DNA from: JALZCH01 sp036387315
Lineage (GTDB): Bacteria; Acidobacteriota; Blastocatellia; Pyrinomonadales; Pyrinomonadaceae
Assembly: GCA_036387315.1 (NCBI GenBank)
Contig: DASVTY010000026.1
Coordinates: forward strand, 1 to 64,000
Length of the DNA stretch: 64,000 nt
Reading direction: 5' to 3'
Shown in pieces: positions 16,931 to 25,536 of this stretch. The notes under the pieces were generated by a model, which was not told the DNA's origin, did no database searches, and saw only the letters and a list, made by a program, of their open reading frames with translations. Position 1 is the stretch's first letter, and every line of letters begins with the position of its first letter. A program made the translations under genes and the position numbers.

Positions 16931-16946
16931 AGGCACGGCTCTTGCT
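16931..16946 (+). promoter_or_regulatory. sigma-54 promoter for DUF2383 gene
   Basis: AGGCAC-N5-TTGCT, GG-N10-GC spacing, 60 bp before ATG 17006. Rest of the 16781-17005 gap shows nothing else notable. Confidence 0.7.
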
Positions 16947-17005
16947 CATTATGCTTCGCGTGCTTTGCTGCGCGAATCAATTACTAATATCAAGGGGCAA
17001 TTTCA

Positions 17006-17470
17006 ATGGCGACAACTGACAACGACAACCTTATTTCGACTTTGAATACTTTAATTCAAACCTGTAAAGACGGAGCAGATGGTTACCGCGAAGCGGCGCA
17101 GGGAGTCAACAGCAGCGATTTGCGCGATTTGTTTACACGTTATTCGCAGCAGCGAGCGCAGTTTACCACTGAATTGCAGGACGAGGTTCGCAAATTGGGC
17201 AGCGAGCCGGAAACGTCTGGTTCGATTGCGGCGAGCCTTCATCGCAGTTGGATTAACATCCGCGAAGCGCTTCAGGGAAACGATGAAAGCGCGGTTTTAA
17301 ACGAATGCGAGCGCGGCGAAGATTCGGCGGTTGATTCATATCAAGACGCGCTCAAACAAGCGCTGCCGTCCGATGTTATGTCAATTGTCGAACGTCAATA
17401 TATGCAGATTCGCGAAGCTCACGACCGTATTAAAAGTTTAAGAAACGTTTCAAACGCGGCTGCAAGCTAA
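17006..17470 (+). CDS. DUF2383 / PA2169-family four-helix-bundle protein
   Basis: 154 residues, ferritin-like four-helix bundle: 'LISTLNTLIQTCKDGADGYREAA' opens the first helix and 'ERQYMQIREAHDRIKSLRN' forms the last. Members are stress- or stationary-phase-linked and of unknown chemistry. RBS AAGGGG precedes the ATG. A near-consensus sigma-54 promoter is 60 bp upstream, and a terminator follows at 17553. The gene is alone in its transcription unit. Confidence 0.88.
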   Translation: MATTDNDNLISTLNTLIQTCKDGADGYREAAQGVNSSDLRDLFTRYSQQRAQFTTELQDEVRKLGSEPETSGSIAASLHRSWINIREALQGNDESAVLNECERGEDSAVDSYQDALKQALPSDVMSIVERQYMQIREAHDRIKSLRNVSNAAAS

Positions 17471-17552
17471 AAAGCAGTTGATCGAAACTTCATCTCCCAA
17501 AACCGCCGGATAAAAACGGCGACAAAGATTGAAAATTTATAAATGAATCGGG

Positions 17553-17580
17553 AAGGCTGAAAATTAAATCAGCCTTTCTG
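17553..17580 (+). terminator. terminator after DUF2383 gene
   Basis: Stem AAGGCTGA/TCAGCCTT with 8-nt loop, then TCTG. Modest T tract. Confidence 0.6.
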
Positions 17581-17667
17581 CGAGCCGAACCTGTATTTTT
17601 CGGCTAAACCCAAACATTGTTTTTATAAATATTAGTGAAAGTTAGATACAAGGAGGACGGAAAAGAC

Positions 17668-17919
17668 GTGAATAAAACCTCAATTAAAGTTATCAAGCGA
17701 AAAGACGCCGAAGCGATGGCAAACGTGGAACCGCAAAGCGCGTGCGAACCGAAACAAGCCGCTCCCGCCAGCGAAGAAAAAATCGAACGCCATTCGCGTC
17801 GTGAGATTGTTAACACCGTTTCGAGTTGGATCTCTGAACGCAGAGAAAACAATCGCCACGAGGAAATTGCCGCTATTCGCAAGATTTTTGGTAACGAACC
17901 GCTGCTCGGCGAAGTTTAA
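17668..17919 (+). CDS. small charged hypothetical protein
   Basis: 83 residues from GTG 17668, chosen because AAGGAGG lies 11 bp upstream; a GTG at 17635 is in frame but precedes that RBS. Sequence is charged and partly disordered, with a C-terminal helix 'REIVNTVSSWISERRENNRHEEIAAI'. One Cys. No family recognised. A strong 24-bp palindromic terminator follows. Confidence 0.6.
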   Translation: MNKTSIKVIKRKDAEAMANVEPQSACEPKQAAPASEEKIERHSRREIVNTVSSWISERRENNRHEEIAAIRKIFGNEPLLGEV

Positions 17920-17948
17920 ACAAATTCAGGCGATTTAAAGCGCAAAGT

Positions 17949-17996
17949 AAAAGCCGATAATTACCTTGAAAATTTTCAAGGTAATTATCGGCTTTT
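17949..17996. terminator. perfect 24-bp palindromic terminator
   Basis: 17949-17972 and 17973-17996 are exact reverse complements; the right arm ends in a T run. The stem is unusually long and effectively loop-free. Confidence 0.85.
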
Positions 17997-18106
17997 TGTC
18001 TTTAACAATTTCGGACATCAACCGCTTATTTGATTCACTCGTGTATAATTGTTTTTAAAATCACAGTGGTTTACATAAAAATGAAAACCATTTGGCGGGA
18101 AACAAA

Positions 18107-18178
18107 ATTGTCAGTTATGCATTGTCAATTGTAAATTGTCCGACAATGTAAAACTGACAATTGGTAGCTGACAATTTA
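18107..18178. repeat. AATTGTC-type heptad inverted repeat
   Basis: Two imperfect 36-bp arms around CG match at about 28 positions and are built from repeated ATTGTCA-like units. It lies 70 bp upstream of the metallothionein gene. Similar in design, not in sequence, to the repeats at 16631, 37252, 57793 and 58942. Confidence 0.65.
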
Positions 18179-18247
18179 CGCTTCGCCCGGTCTTCAATTC
18201 TTTGAAATTCGTTTCACTTGGTGAAAGTTGAAAGGAGATTGACAGAA

Positions 18248-18403
18248 ATGGCAGACGAAAAAGACAGACCCAAATGCGGTCGTGAAACATGCGATTGCGC
18301 TCCGGCACAAAACAGTAATTTTTGCAGCGACGAGTGCGAACGCATCACAAAGCTTCAGGTGATGGAAATTAGCTGTACCTGTCACCATCCTGAATGCGGT
18401 TGA
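18248..18403 (+). CDS. metallothionein-like protein
   Basis: 51 residues with 8 Cys and 2 adjacent His: 'KCGRETCDC', 'FCSDEC', 'SCTCHHPEC'. This matches the spacing style of small bacterial metallothioneins, which bind Zn, Cd or Cu. The start ATG 18248 has AAAGGAGA at correct spacing; a longer in-frame start would place the RBS inside the gene. A -10-like TATAAT lies at about 18043. Terminator at 18432. Confidence 0.85.
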   Translation: MADEKDRPKCGRETCDCAPAQNSNFCSDECERITKLQVMEISCTCHHPECG

Positions 18404-18431
18404 TTTATCCGGTAATTTCGACAAGCAAAAT

Positions 18432-18466
18432 AAAAAAGGACGGAATCAAATCCGTCCTTTTTTATT
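18432..18466. terminator. bidirectional terminator
   Basis: AAAAAAGGACGGA and TCCGTCCTTTTTT arms around ATCAAA, between the convergent metallothionein and response-regulator genes. Confidence 0.85.
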
Positions 18467-18470
18467 TCAG

Positions 18471-19979
18471 TTATAAACCGTGCTTCTTCATCATATGGTA
18501 AAGTCGCGGGCGATAAATCCCTAGAATATTGGCGGCGGCTTGCTTGTTGCCGTTTGTTTTGGTGAGCGCGGCGCGAACGACTGCATCTTCCAATTGCTCG
18601 AAAATATCAGTTTCCGCCATTTCGCTTGTCGTATCCGGCACTTTTTTGATGACCAGCTCGCCGATTCTTTCCCACGAAAAATCGCCGGCAAAATGATTGT
18701 TGGCGATTGCCTCACTCAAATCAATGTTCGGCAGATTGGTCGGCATCGCAGCCGTTGAAATTTCAGCACCGGCGGCGGCAGAAGCGGCGTTTTGGCTGGC
18801 GTTGATAAATTGATGTTCAAACGGCAAATCCAAAGCCTGAATCGTATCGCCTTTGCAGAGCAACACAGCGCGTTCAAGGGCATTTTGCAGCTCGCGCACG
18901 TTTCCGCGCCATGGATGCGCGAACAATCTGGCGTAAGCCTCCTGCGAAAGTTTTTTCACCGGGCGCTGATATTTTTCGGCAAACACTTTGAGAAAATGTT
19001 CAGCCAGATGAATGATGTCGTCGGCGCGTTCTCTGAGCGGCGGGACGCGAATCGTGATTGTATTGATTCGATAATATAAATCTTCGCGCAGCATTCCCTT
19101 TTCGATTGCTTCCGCCGGATCGCGGTTCGTGGCGGCGATAAGACGGAAATCAACTTTCTGCGGTTTCTCGCTGCCGACCTTCGTATAAACTTTTTCCTGC
19201 AAAACGCGGAGCAGTTTCGGCTGTAATTCGAGGGGCATTTCGGCGATTTCGTCGAGCAGAAGACTTCCGCCATCGGCTTGCGCGATCAAACCCGCCTTTT
19301 CGCTCGTCGCGCCCGTGAAAGCTCCTTTCGTGTGTCCGAATAGCTCGGATTCGATCAATTCTTTCGGCAGCGCGGCGCAATTGACTTTGATAAAAGGCTT
19401 TTTCGCGCGCTGAGAATTGTAATGAATCGCGTTGGCGATTAATTCTTTACCCGTGCCGCTTTCGCCGATAATTAAAATCGAAGCGTCCGAAGGCGCGACC
19501 GAATCAATAATTTCATACAAATCCTGCATCGCGCGGCTGCTGCCGACGATTTCTTCATAAGTCGAGCGTGCCGTTAGTTTTTTGCGAAGCTGCTGGACTT
19601 CTTTCGTGCTGCCGGAAAGCTGTAGAGCGCGGGCGATAAGCGGCGAGAGAGTGTCGAGAGCGACGGGTTTGTTAATAAAATAAAACGCGCCGAGCTTTGT
19701 CGCTTCAATCGCTACGTCCATCGAGGATTGACCGGAAATAACGATTACTTCCGCATCCTGCGTGATTTCCTTAAAACGCCGCAAAACTTCCAGCCCGTCA
19801 ATGTCGGGCAGGCGCAAATCAACGAGCATTAAATCGTAACGCTCGCGTTCCGCCATTTGAATTGCTTCGCCGCCGAGCGTCGCGGTGGCGATGTCATAAC
19901 CTTCGCCTTCGAGCGCGAATTGGAGGAATTCAAGAGTATAAGGATCGTCGTCAACGACCAGAATCTTTGCTTTTGCCAA
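18471..19979 (-). CDS. sigma-54-dependent response regulator (NtrC/AtoC family)
   Basis: 502 residues. Receiver domain with phospho-acceptor Asp54 ('MLVDLRLPDIDG') and conserved 'DDD' at 10-12; AAA+ domain with Walker A 'GESGTGKE' and the sigma-54 contact motif 'GAFTGA'; C-terminal Fis-type HTH ('NGNKQAAANILGIYRPRLY'). It activates sigma-54 promoters by ATP hydrolysis. No histidine kinase is adjacent. Six sigma-54-like promoters within about 20 kb make it a candidate regulator of them; this is inference from proximity. Confidence 0.95.
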   Translation of the reverse strand: MAKAKILVVDDDPYTLEFLQFALEGEGYDIATATLGGEAIQMAERERYDLMLVDLRLPDIDGLEVLRRFKEITQDAEVIVISGQSSMDVAIEATKLGAFYFINKPVALDTLSPLIARALQLSGSTKEVQQLRKKLTARSTYEEIVGSSRAMQDLYEIIDSVAPSDASILIIGESGTGKELIANAIHYNSQRAKKPFIKVNCAALPKELIESELFGHTKGAFTGATSEKAGLIAQADGGSLLLDEIAEMPLELQPKLLRVLQEKVYTKVGSEKPQKVDFRLIAATNRDPAEAIEKGMLREDLYYRINTITIRVPPLRERADDIIHLAEHFLKVFAEKYQRPVKKLSQEAYARLFAHPWRGNVRELQNALERAVLLCKGDTIQALDLPFEHQFINASQNAASAAAGAEISTAAMPTNLPNIDLSEAIANNHFAGDFSWERIGELVIKKVPDTTSEMAETDIFEQLEDAVVRAALTKTNGNKQAAANILGIYRPRLYHMMKKHGL

Positions 19980-20165
19980 GTTAGTTACCTTTCGATTGTA
20001 CGCAAATTGCTATGTTCGGGAATTAATTAAAACACTCGCTTGGAGTGTGTTAATTGTAATTCAAGATTGTACCGTTTCAGTACGAGAACGTACAAATCCG
20101 CTACTAAGCAGAAGCGTACAATCCAAGAAATTACAGAGTTTTAAAATTATTTTGGAGAAAATTAA

Positions 20166-20681
20166 ATGGATAACAAACTGGCGATAGAAGAAGCCCGCCG
20201 CGCCGCACAACACGAAGACGTTAAAGCTGAAATCGAAGCAGACGTAAACGCAGAGCTTGCGGCGAAAGCCGAACGACCGATGCCCGGCGAATCCGCGCGT
20301 TTGGGAAATCTGGCGAAGGATTTCCGCGCCAAAGCCGTTGACGAAGTGGTTGATACCGAGCGCGAAACCGAGCGAGCGCGTTTTTTGGCACGGATTTCGC
20401 AAATTGTGGATTACGTCTTTTACGTGATTTACGCGCTCTTTGCAATTCGATTGGTGCTGGCTTTAATGGCTGCGCGAAAATCGGCGGGTTTTGTTCAATT
20501 TATCCACACCATTACCGACCCGTTTCTCGCGCCGTTCCGAGGCATTGTGGCTGAACCGAAAACGGAAGAAGGTTTTACGCTTGCGCTTCCGGTCATTTTG
20601 GCTCTGGTAATTTACATTGTGCTGCATCTCGGAATTATCGGTTTGCTGCGTTTGATCGCGCATCGAAAGACGGAAATTTAA
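20166..20681 (+). CDS. YggT-family membrane protein with charged N-terminal extension
   Basis: 171 residues. The first 80 are charged and helical; then comes a YggT domain with two hydrophobic hairpins ('IVDYVFYVIYALFAIRLVLALM' and 'LALPVILALVIYIVLHLGIIGLL') around the signature 'ITDPFLAPFRGIV'. YggT proteins are inner-membrane and implicated in osmotic and envelope roles. TTTTGGAGAAAATTAA gives a good RBS. The lmo0937-type gene starts 33 bp downstream. Confidence 0.85.
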   Translation: MDNKLAIEEARRAAQHEDVKAEIEADVNAELAAKAERPMPGESARLGNLAKDFRAKAVDEVVDTERETERARFLARISQIVDYVFYVIYALFAIRLVLALMAARKSAGFVQFIHTITDPFLAPFRGIVAEPKTEEGFTLALPVILALVIYIVLHLGIIGLLRLIAHRKTEI

Positions 20682-20714
20682 TTGGACGGTAAGACGAGAA
20701 AGGAGAAAGAGAAA

Positions 20715-20867
20715 ATGCTTTGGACAATCGCTGTAATTTTGTTGATTTTGTGGTTACTCGGATATGGGTTTGCCGGTGCGGCATTGGGTAATCTGATCCA
20801 CATTTTACTAATTCTTGCAATCGTCGTTGTTTTGCTCAGAGTGATTCAAGGACGCAGAGTCGTTTAA
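20715..20867 (+). CDS. lmo0937-family small membrane protein
   Basis: 50 residues, almost entirely two hydrophobic helices ('MLWTIAVILLILWLLGYGFA' and 'LIHILLILAIVVVLLRVIQG') with a short basic tail. This is the typical form of lmo0937/DUF5670 proteins, small stress-linked membrane peptides of unknown role. ATG 20715 has AAAGGAGAAAGAG upstream; a TTG further upstream is unlikely. Probably cotranscribed with the YggT gene. Confidence 0.8.
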   Translation: MLWTIAVILLILWLLGYGFAGAALGNLIHILLILAIVVVLLRVIQGRRVV

Positions 20868-20888
20868 TTCAACTATTAACTTTTAACC

Positions 20889-20922
20889 GTTAAGAACACG
20901 CTGAACGCGGCGTGTTCTTAAC
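20889..20922 (+). terminator. hairpin after lmo0937-type gene
   Basis: 13-bp perfect stem GTTAAGAACACGC/GCGTGTTCTTAAC with 8-nt loop; weak T tract. Confidence 0.6.
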
Positions 20923-20985
20923 ATTTTCAAAAAAGAAAGAACCGGGGCGGAAAATTTATTTTTGCAATAATCCTGGAGGTTTTAT

Positions 20986-21444
20986 ATGAGAAAACGGCAC
21001 AACGAAGAGCGTCAAAATGATGATGCTCAAAATTCTTATGCTCCTGTCAGCGCCGGCGGCGGTCGCGGCACAAGCGACAAATTAACTTATTTGATGGTCG
21101 GCGGCGGAATCGGCGCTCTGCTCGCGCTGCTTTTTGCGCCGAAATCCGGTAACGAATTAAGAACGGACATCGCAGACGCCGCGCGCAAAGGCGTTGACAA
21201 AGGGCGCGATACAGCAACGCAGCTCGGACAGAGATCGGGCGAGTATCTGAACACCGCCAAACAAAAAGCCGGTGACATTTACAGTCGCACCGGCGGAGCT
21301 TTGAATGCGGCAAAGAGCGAGTTCGGTAAAAAATCCGGCGCGGAAAATGAGAGCGCTGTGGGTGAACTAACCGGCGGACCGCACGACGCAATCGGAAGCG
21401 CGGCAAGCAACCGCGACGAACACGATGATTTTCCGATAGCGTAA
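20986..21444 (+). CDS. YtxH-domain protein
   Basis: 152 residues. After a disordered N-terminus, one membrane or amphipathic segment 'LTYLMVGGGIGALLALLFAPKSG' carries the YtxH signature (glycine-rich helix then 'APKSG'), followed by an amphipathic coiled region ('AARKGVDKGRDTATQLGQRSGEYL'). YtxH proteins are general-stress envelope proteins of unknown mechanism. RBS CCTGGAGG at good spacing. A terminator follows at 21502. Confidence 0.85.
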   Translation: MRKRHNEERQNDDAQNSYAPVSAGGGRGTSDKLTYLMVGGGIGALLALLFAPKSGNELRTDIADAARKGVDKGRDTATQLGQRSGEYLNTAKQKAGDIYSRTGGALNAAKSEFGKKSGAENESAVGELTGGPHDAIGSAASNRDEHDDFPIA

Positions 21445-21501
21445 TAGATTCGTTCACGTTTTGTTTGCTATCGAAACGCAGACTCTTTTAATCAACAGCC
21501 A

Positions 21502-21553
21502 AATAAAAAGGAAAGCGCAAGCGGTTGAAACCGCAAACGTTTTCCTTTTTATT
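21502..21553 (+). terminator. terminator after YtxH gene
   Basis: Outer arms AATAAAAAGGAAA/TTTCCTTTTTATT enclose an inner GCGGTTGAAACCGC hairpin. Confidence 0.75.
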
Positions 21554-21591
21554 TGCTTGGATTTTCAATTTCTTTCATTTCTTTCATTATG

Positions 21592-21607
21592 TGGCACTAT
21601 ATTTGCA
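21592..21607 (+). promoter_or_regulatory. consensus sigma-54 promoter
   Basis: TGGCAC-N5-TTGCA, a full match to the core -24/-12 consensus with GG-N10-GC spacing. It is 127 bp before ATG 21735, leaving a leader of about 115 nt that contains an internal TTATAAT at 21614-21620. Confidence 0.8.
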
Positions 21608-21734
21608 AGCTAGCTTATAATGAGATTTTTTGAAGTTGTGGTTCTCCCCGTAACGCACGCGGAGTTCTCGTTTCACTCTGCGTAAAACACAACTTGATGC
21701 TTTATTTACTCGAATAAATATTATGGGGGAAAAA

Positions 21735-23342
21735 ATGAGAACAATAGTGAAAAAAACATACGTTTACGTTGTTATTTTAACAATGACGCTGCTGCTCGCG
21801 GGAGCGGATTTTAACGCTTACGCGCAGCGCCCGCGCAACAATCGCGCTAATGAAGCGGCAGTTTCTACCTTGCTTCAGACGCTCGAACGCGATACGGATT
21901 ATTTTAATCGCAGTCTGACAGCAGCGCTCTCGCGCAACGCTTCAGGCGGCACGCAAGCCCAAAACGAAATTACCGAATACGTCCGCGATTTTGAAAACGC
22001 GACCGACCGTTTGAAACAGAATTTTGACGCACGCAACGCAACTGCTGCAGATGTCGAAGAAGTTTTAAATCGCGGTGCGAACATTGACAGCTTTCTACGT
22101 CAAAATCGCCTCGGACGCGCCAGCACCGATTGGAGCCGCGTCCGCGATGATTTAACGCGGCTTGCCGGTTTATACAACGTCGCCTGGGATTGGAACAGAA
22201 ACAATGCTCCGACACGCGGAAACAATTACCCGACCAACAATTATCCGTCCGGCGGCACGACTTACGGCTCGAATCGCCTGACCGGAACATACCGGCTCGA
22301 CACCGCGCGCAGCGCCAACGTCGAAGCCGAAATTGACCGCGCAATCGGCGATTTGGCAGCTAATCAGCGCGAGCGCGTTCGCCGCGTTTCTATGCGCCGT
22401 CTCGAAGCGCCGGAATATATCGCTATCGAGCGCGTCGGCAACGAGATTAGATTGGCTTCGTCGAAAGCGGCGCTAGTGACTTTCCAAGCCAATGGTCAGA
22501 CAATCACCGAAACGATGCCGAACGGGCGTTCGATGAGCGTCAACGCCAATGTCGTTAACAATCAGGTTGTGATTAATTACACGGGCGACCGTGCAAATGA
22601 TTTCTACGTCGCTTTCAACCCGCTTCGCAACGGCGATGAGCTGCGAGTTACGCGCCGGATTTATCTCGAAGGCGCGAACCGCCAAATTACGGTTGAAAGC
22701 TTTTACACACGCACGTCAAATGTCGCTCAGTTCGACACCATTTATAACGGCAATACAACAGGCGGCAATTACGGCGGCAACGCGACGACCGGCGATTTTA
22801 TGGTTCCGAACGGAACACGCCTGACGGCGGTTTTGAATACGGATATAGACACTAAAACCGCGTCGGTCGGCGACCGCTTCACAATGGAAGTGACTTCGCC
22901 TTCCGAATACAGAGGCGCGATTATCGAAGGTCGCGTAGCGAGCGTCGAGCGTTCGGGCAGAGTTTCGGGCAGAGCCAGCCTCGGCTTGGACTTTGAAACG
23001 ATTCGGATGCGCAACGGCGGCTCGCACCGTTTTGCCGGTTTGCTTGATTCCGTTTCCTCAAACGAAAACGGCAACGTCAGCATTTCCAACGAAGGTCAAG
23101 TCCGCGAGGGCGGCAGTCAAACAAATAAAACCGTCACGCGCACCGCAATCGGCGCAGCGCTCGGCGCGTTAATCGGCGCAATTGCCGGAGGCGGTCAAGG
23201 CGCGGCTATCGGCGCGGGCGTCGGAGCAGGCGCGGGCGCAGGCTCGGTTATTCTGCAGGGACGCGACGATCTTTCGCTGAGACAGGGAACGCAAGTCAAC
23301 GTCACGGCTTCATCGCCGCGCGGCGTCGCAAATTTGCGTTAA
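21735..23342 (+). CDS. secreted protein with C-terminal glycine-zipper
   Basis: 535 residues from ATG 21735, chosen because GGGGGAA precedes it (another ATG is 12 bp upstream). Signal peptide to about residue 31 ('LLLAGADFNAYAQ'). Helical N-half, Asn/Gly/Thr-rich linkers, a beta domain 'VPNGTRLTAVLNTDIDTKTA' to about 'GLLDSVSSNENG', then a glycine-zipper membrane segment ('GAALGALIGAIAGGGQGAAIG'). Unknown role, probably outer-membrane or envelope associated. Under a consensus sigma-54 promoter. Confidence 0.7.
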   Translation: MRTIVKKTYVYVVILTMTLLLAGADFNAYAQRPRNNRANEAAVSTLLQTLERDTDYFNRSLTAALSRNASGGTQAQNEITEYVRDFENATDRLKQNFDARNATAADVEEVLNRGANIDSFLRQNRLGRASTDWSRVRDDLTRLAGLYNVAWDWNRNNAPTRGNNYPTNNYPSGGTTYGSNRLTGTYRLDTARSANVEAEIDRAIGDLAANQRERVRRVSMRRLEAPEYIAIERVGNEIRLASSKAALVTFQANGQTITETMPNGRSMSVNANVVNNQVVINYTGDRANDFYVAFNPLRNGDELRVTRRIYLEGANRQITVESFYTRTSNVAQFDTIYNGNTTGGNYGGNATTGDFMVPNGTRLTAVLNTDIDTKTASVGDRFTMEVTSPSEYRGAIIEGRVASVERSGRVSGRASLGLDFETIRMRNGGSHRFAGLLDSVSSNENGNVSISNEGQVREGGSQTNKTVTRTAIGAALGALIGAIAGGGQGAAIGAGVGAGAGAGSVILQGRDDLSLRQGTQVNVTASSPRGVANLR

Positions 23343-23372
23343 TTTTTAACCTCATCAATTCCTTACAGAAAA

Positions 23373-23403
23373 ACGGGTGACGGCTTGCCGCCGCCCGTTT
23401 TTT
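23373..23403 (+). terminator. terminator after secreted glycine-zipper protein
   Basis: ACGGGTGACGGC/GCCGCCGCCCGT stem (with G-U pairs) followed by six T. Confidence 0.75.
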
Positions 23404-23503
23404 GTTTATATTCGCAGTAACCCGCACGAAGTAATGGCATTTGTTTCATAAATTTTATTGCAGAAACGAAAGAAATACTTTAATTTTATTCCGTCTATAA
23501 GGT

Positions 23504-23611
23504 TATTATGAAGAACGATTCTTCATAATACACGAAAAATGAGTGTTATACAGAACTGTTCCCCATAACACTCTAAATTTGACGATTGGGCGGAATCATT
23601 CCGCTCAATCA
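23504..23611 (+). repeat. three consecutive short hairpins
   Basis: TATTATGAAGAA-CGA-TTCTTCATAATA (23504-23530), GAGTGTTAT...ATAACACTC (23541-23573) and GATTGGGCGGAA...TTCCGCTCAATC (23584-23611, one mismatch). They end 4 bp before the cassette boundary GTTGGGC at 23615 and may be remains of a previous attC or a flanking regulatory region. Confidence 0.6.
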
Positions 23612-23615
23612 ATAG

Positions 23616-24329
23616 TTGGGCGTATTCGTGTTGCTTGAGTAAGAAAACAAATGGCATTCGAGAATGTTAAAATAATTGACCCTTATGTTGAAAAAGGCTG
23701 GACGCCGGAACTTAAACTGACGCTTGCCACGCCGGAAGAAGTTGATGCTCTCGAAGCTAAACTTAACGTGACTTTTCCCGAAGGCTATAAAGAGTTCGTG
23801 ACAACTTTAGGAAAAGGCGAATACTGCAATCACACTACACATATTCGAGTTGATATGCCTTCCGCAATTTTGTCAGAGTACAAAGAACATCAAGAATTCT
23901 TAGACGAGTTTTGGTTTTGGGAAGACGGCGAAGATTTGTTGCCGAAAGAAAAAGCAATTGAATGTATCAGAATTTGCGATACAGACGCCGGAGATGTCGT
24001 TATCTTTCACCCGTCAAACCCAAACGAGCTTTTCGCTTTGCCCAACGGAGACGATATATCGTATAAAATAGGCAGCAATCTTTACGAAGCATTTGAATGG
24101 CTGTCTGATTATGGCAATTCGCATCTTGGCAATACAGACGAACGAATATATTTTATTCCAGACAATCCGTTTCAATACACAAATGGAGTTCTTTATCCAG
24201 AGGACATTTGAAAATAACCATACGCCCAACAAATCAATGGACGCGAGGCGGAAACAGCTACTTTTTCATCAGCTTGCGTGTTAAATTCAGGTTGACGATG
24301 GCTGGTTTCCGCCCGCGTCATCTCAATCG
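23616..24329 (+). mobile_element. candidate solitary integron gene cassette
   Basis: The left boundary is G^TTGGGC (23615-23621). The gene ends at 24211 and an attC-like structure follows, with R'' box GCCCAAC (24224-24230), the exact complement of the left-boundary GTTGGGC, as expected when the cassette circularises. The right boundary is G^TTGACC (24329-24335). About 714 bp with one small ORF and almost no 5' leader. No integron integrase is in the window. Confidence 0.6.
23651..24211 (+). CDS. SMI1/KNR4-family protein in cassette
   Basis: 186 residues. 'ATPEEVDALEAKLNVTFPEGYKEF' is the classic SMI1/KNR4 opening (E-x-x-L...LP-x-x-Y/F), and 'DAGDVVIFHPSNPNELFALP' matches its second conserved region. 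Family members are frequent immunity proteins against polymorphic toxins, but many have unknown roles. It sits alone inside what looks like an integron cassette, with only 30 bp between the recombination boundary and ATG, and it lacks a clear promoter of its own. Confidence 0.8.
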   Translation: MAFENVKIIDPYVEKGWTPELKLTLATPEEVDALEAKLNVTFPEGYKEFVTTLGKGEYCNHTTHIRVDMPSAILSEYKEHQEFLDEFWFWEDGEDLLPKEKAIECIRICDTDAGDVVIFHPSNPNELFALPNGDDISYKIGSNLYEAFEWLSDYGNSHLGNTDERIYFIPDNPFQYTNGVLYPEDI

Positions 24330-24335
24330 TTGACC
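24223..24335 (+). other. attC-like recombination site
   Basis: An imperfect long hairpin: CAACAAATCAATGGACGCG-A-GGCGGAAACAGC pairs with GCTGGTTTCCGCC-CGCGTCATCTCAATCGTTG, with bulged bases as in attC, plus a loop of about 40 nt. R'' is GCCCAAC; the distal core is GTTGACC, a partial match to GTTRRRY. Confidence 0.6.
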
Positions 24336-24486
24336 GCCTGCAAATCTTTACAGTTTAGAGTTTTTTAGACGGCACTCGAATGCAGTCGTCATTTTAACCA
24401 CGCTTTTTAATCCAATTAATTTAATAAAACGTTCGGTAGAGACGCGACCCGTCGCGTCTCTATAATCACATCGTCAATTCAATTTA

Positions 24487-25536
24487 TTATTTTTTCGCAT
24501 TTTCGAGCAAACGCATTACGGCTATTTCTTCGATTGAAAGCTCCGGCGAAAGTTTTTCGATAGTTCTCTTTTTTCGCGGTCGAAATTCATCAATTGTCGT
24601 CCCCTGCTCGTAGGCTTCGATGACAACTGGGTGGATGTAGCTGCTGCGGCAAACGGCGGGCGTGTTGCCTAGATGCTCGGCGACTTTTTTGACCGCCTCG
24701 ACGATGTTTTTTTTCGTTTGCGTTTTAGTTTCCGGCGCGCCGATTTGCGCCAGCTCGGTTGCCGCCAGAACGGTCGCTCCCCAGGTGCGAAAATCTTTGG
24801 CGCTGAATTCTGGCGAAGTCGCGGTTTTGAGAAAATCGTTGACATCGCGTGGCGTTACCGGGCGAACAGTTCCCTGCGCGTCCTGATAATTGAATAATTT
24901 GCTCCCGCCCATCGCTTTTAAATCCGTCATTATTGCGGCGAGTTCTTCGTCCACGATTAAACGCCGGTGTCGGATGCTGTGTTTGCCGACGAAATTAAAA
25001 TTCAGCTTGCCGCCTTTTTCGATTGTCAAATGGCGATTTCTGAGCGTCGTGACGCCGTAGGTTTTATATTCCTTGACGCTTTTTTCCGAGCCGACGCGAA
25101 TATACAAATCGTTTATCAGCCGCATCACGACCGCCAAAACTTTTTCTTTCGGATAGCCTTCGAGCGAGATGTATTCATTCGTTAACTTGCGCAGCTTCGG
25201 CAAAAACTCGCCGAAACGCTCGATTTTCGAGAATTTCTTGGCTTGCTGCTTGGCGGAAAATTGCAGACTGTATTTGTACTGAATGCGTCCGGCTGTATCG
25301 AATCCGATTGCCTGCAAACCGGCGCGCGTGTTCGGGCAAATGCGAACGTGCGTCCAGGCGGGCGGAATGACGAGCTTGCTGATTCGTTCGATTTGTTTTT
25401 GGTCGGTTATTTTTTCGCCGTTGTGGTCGAAATATTTGAAACCGCTTTTTTTGCCGCCGCGGCGACGCCACCATTTGCAGCGCCGCCCGCGATTTATTGC
25501 GTCGAGATTTAATGCGCCGTTATCGTTTTTTATCAT
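24487..25536 (-). CDS. DNA topoisomerase IB (eukaryotic/poxvirus type)
   Basis: 349 residues. 'LVIPPAWTHVRICPNTRAGLQAIGFD' is the DNA-clamp signature; 'VGKHSIRHRR' provides the catalytic Lys and an Arg, 'DFRTWGATVLAA' another Arg, and 'CRSSYIHPVV' the nucleophilic Tyr. It relaxes supercoils through a 3'-phosphotyrosine. Size fits the bacterial (Deinococcus-like) type IB enzymes. Its start overlaps the 3' end of the yihY gene by 17 bp on the same strand. Confidence 0.93.
   Translation of the reverse strand: MIKNDNGALNLDAINRGRRCKWWRRRGGKKSGFKYFDHNGEKITDQKQIERISKLVIPPAWTHVRICPNTRAGLQAIGFDTAGRIQYKYSLQFSAKQQAKKFSKIERFGEFLPKLRKLTNEYISLEGYPKEKVLAVVMRLINDLYIRVGSEKSVKEYKTYGVTTLRNRHLTIEKGGKLNFNFVGKHSIRHRRLIVDEELAAIMTDLKAMGGSKLFNYQDAQGTVRPVTPRDVNDFLKTATSPEFSAKDFRTWGATVLAATELAQIGAPETKTQTKKNIVEAVKKVAEHLGNTPAVCRSSYIHPVVIEAYEQGTTIDEFRPRKKRTIEKLSPELSIEEIAVMRLLENAKK

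Noticed and set aside
20941..20985. Possible sigma-54 promoter before the YtxH gene
   Set aside because: GG and TTTGC are present but 13 bp apart, not the required 10.
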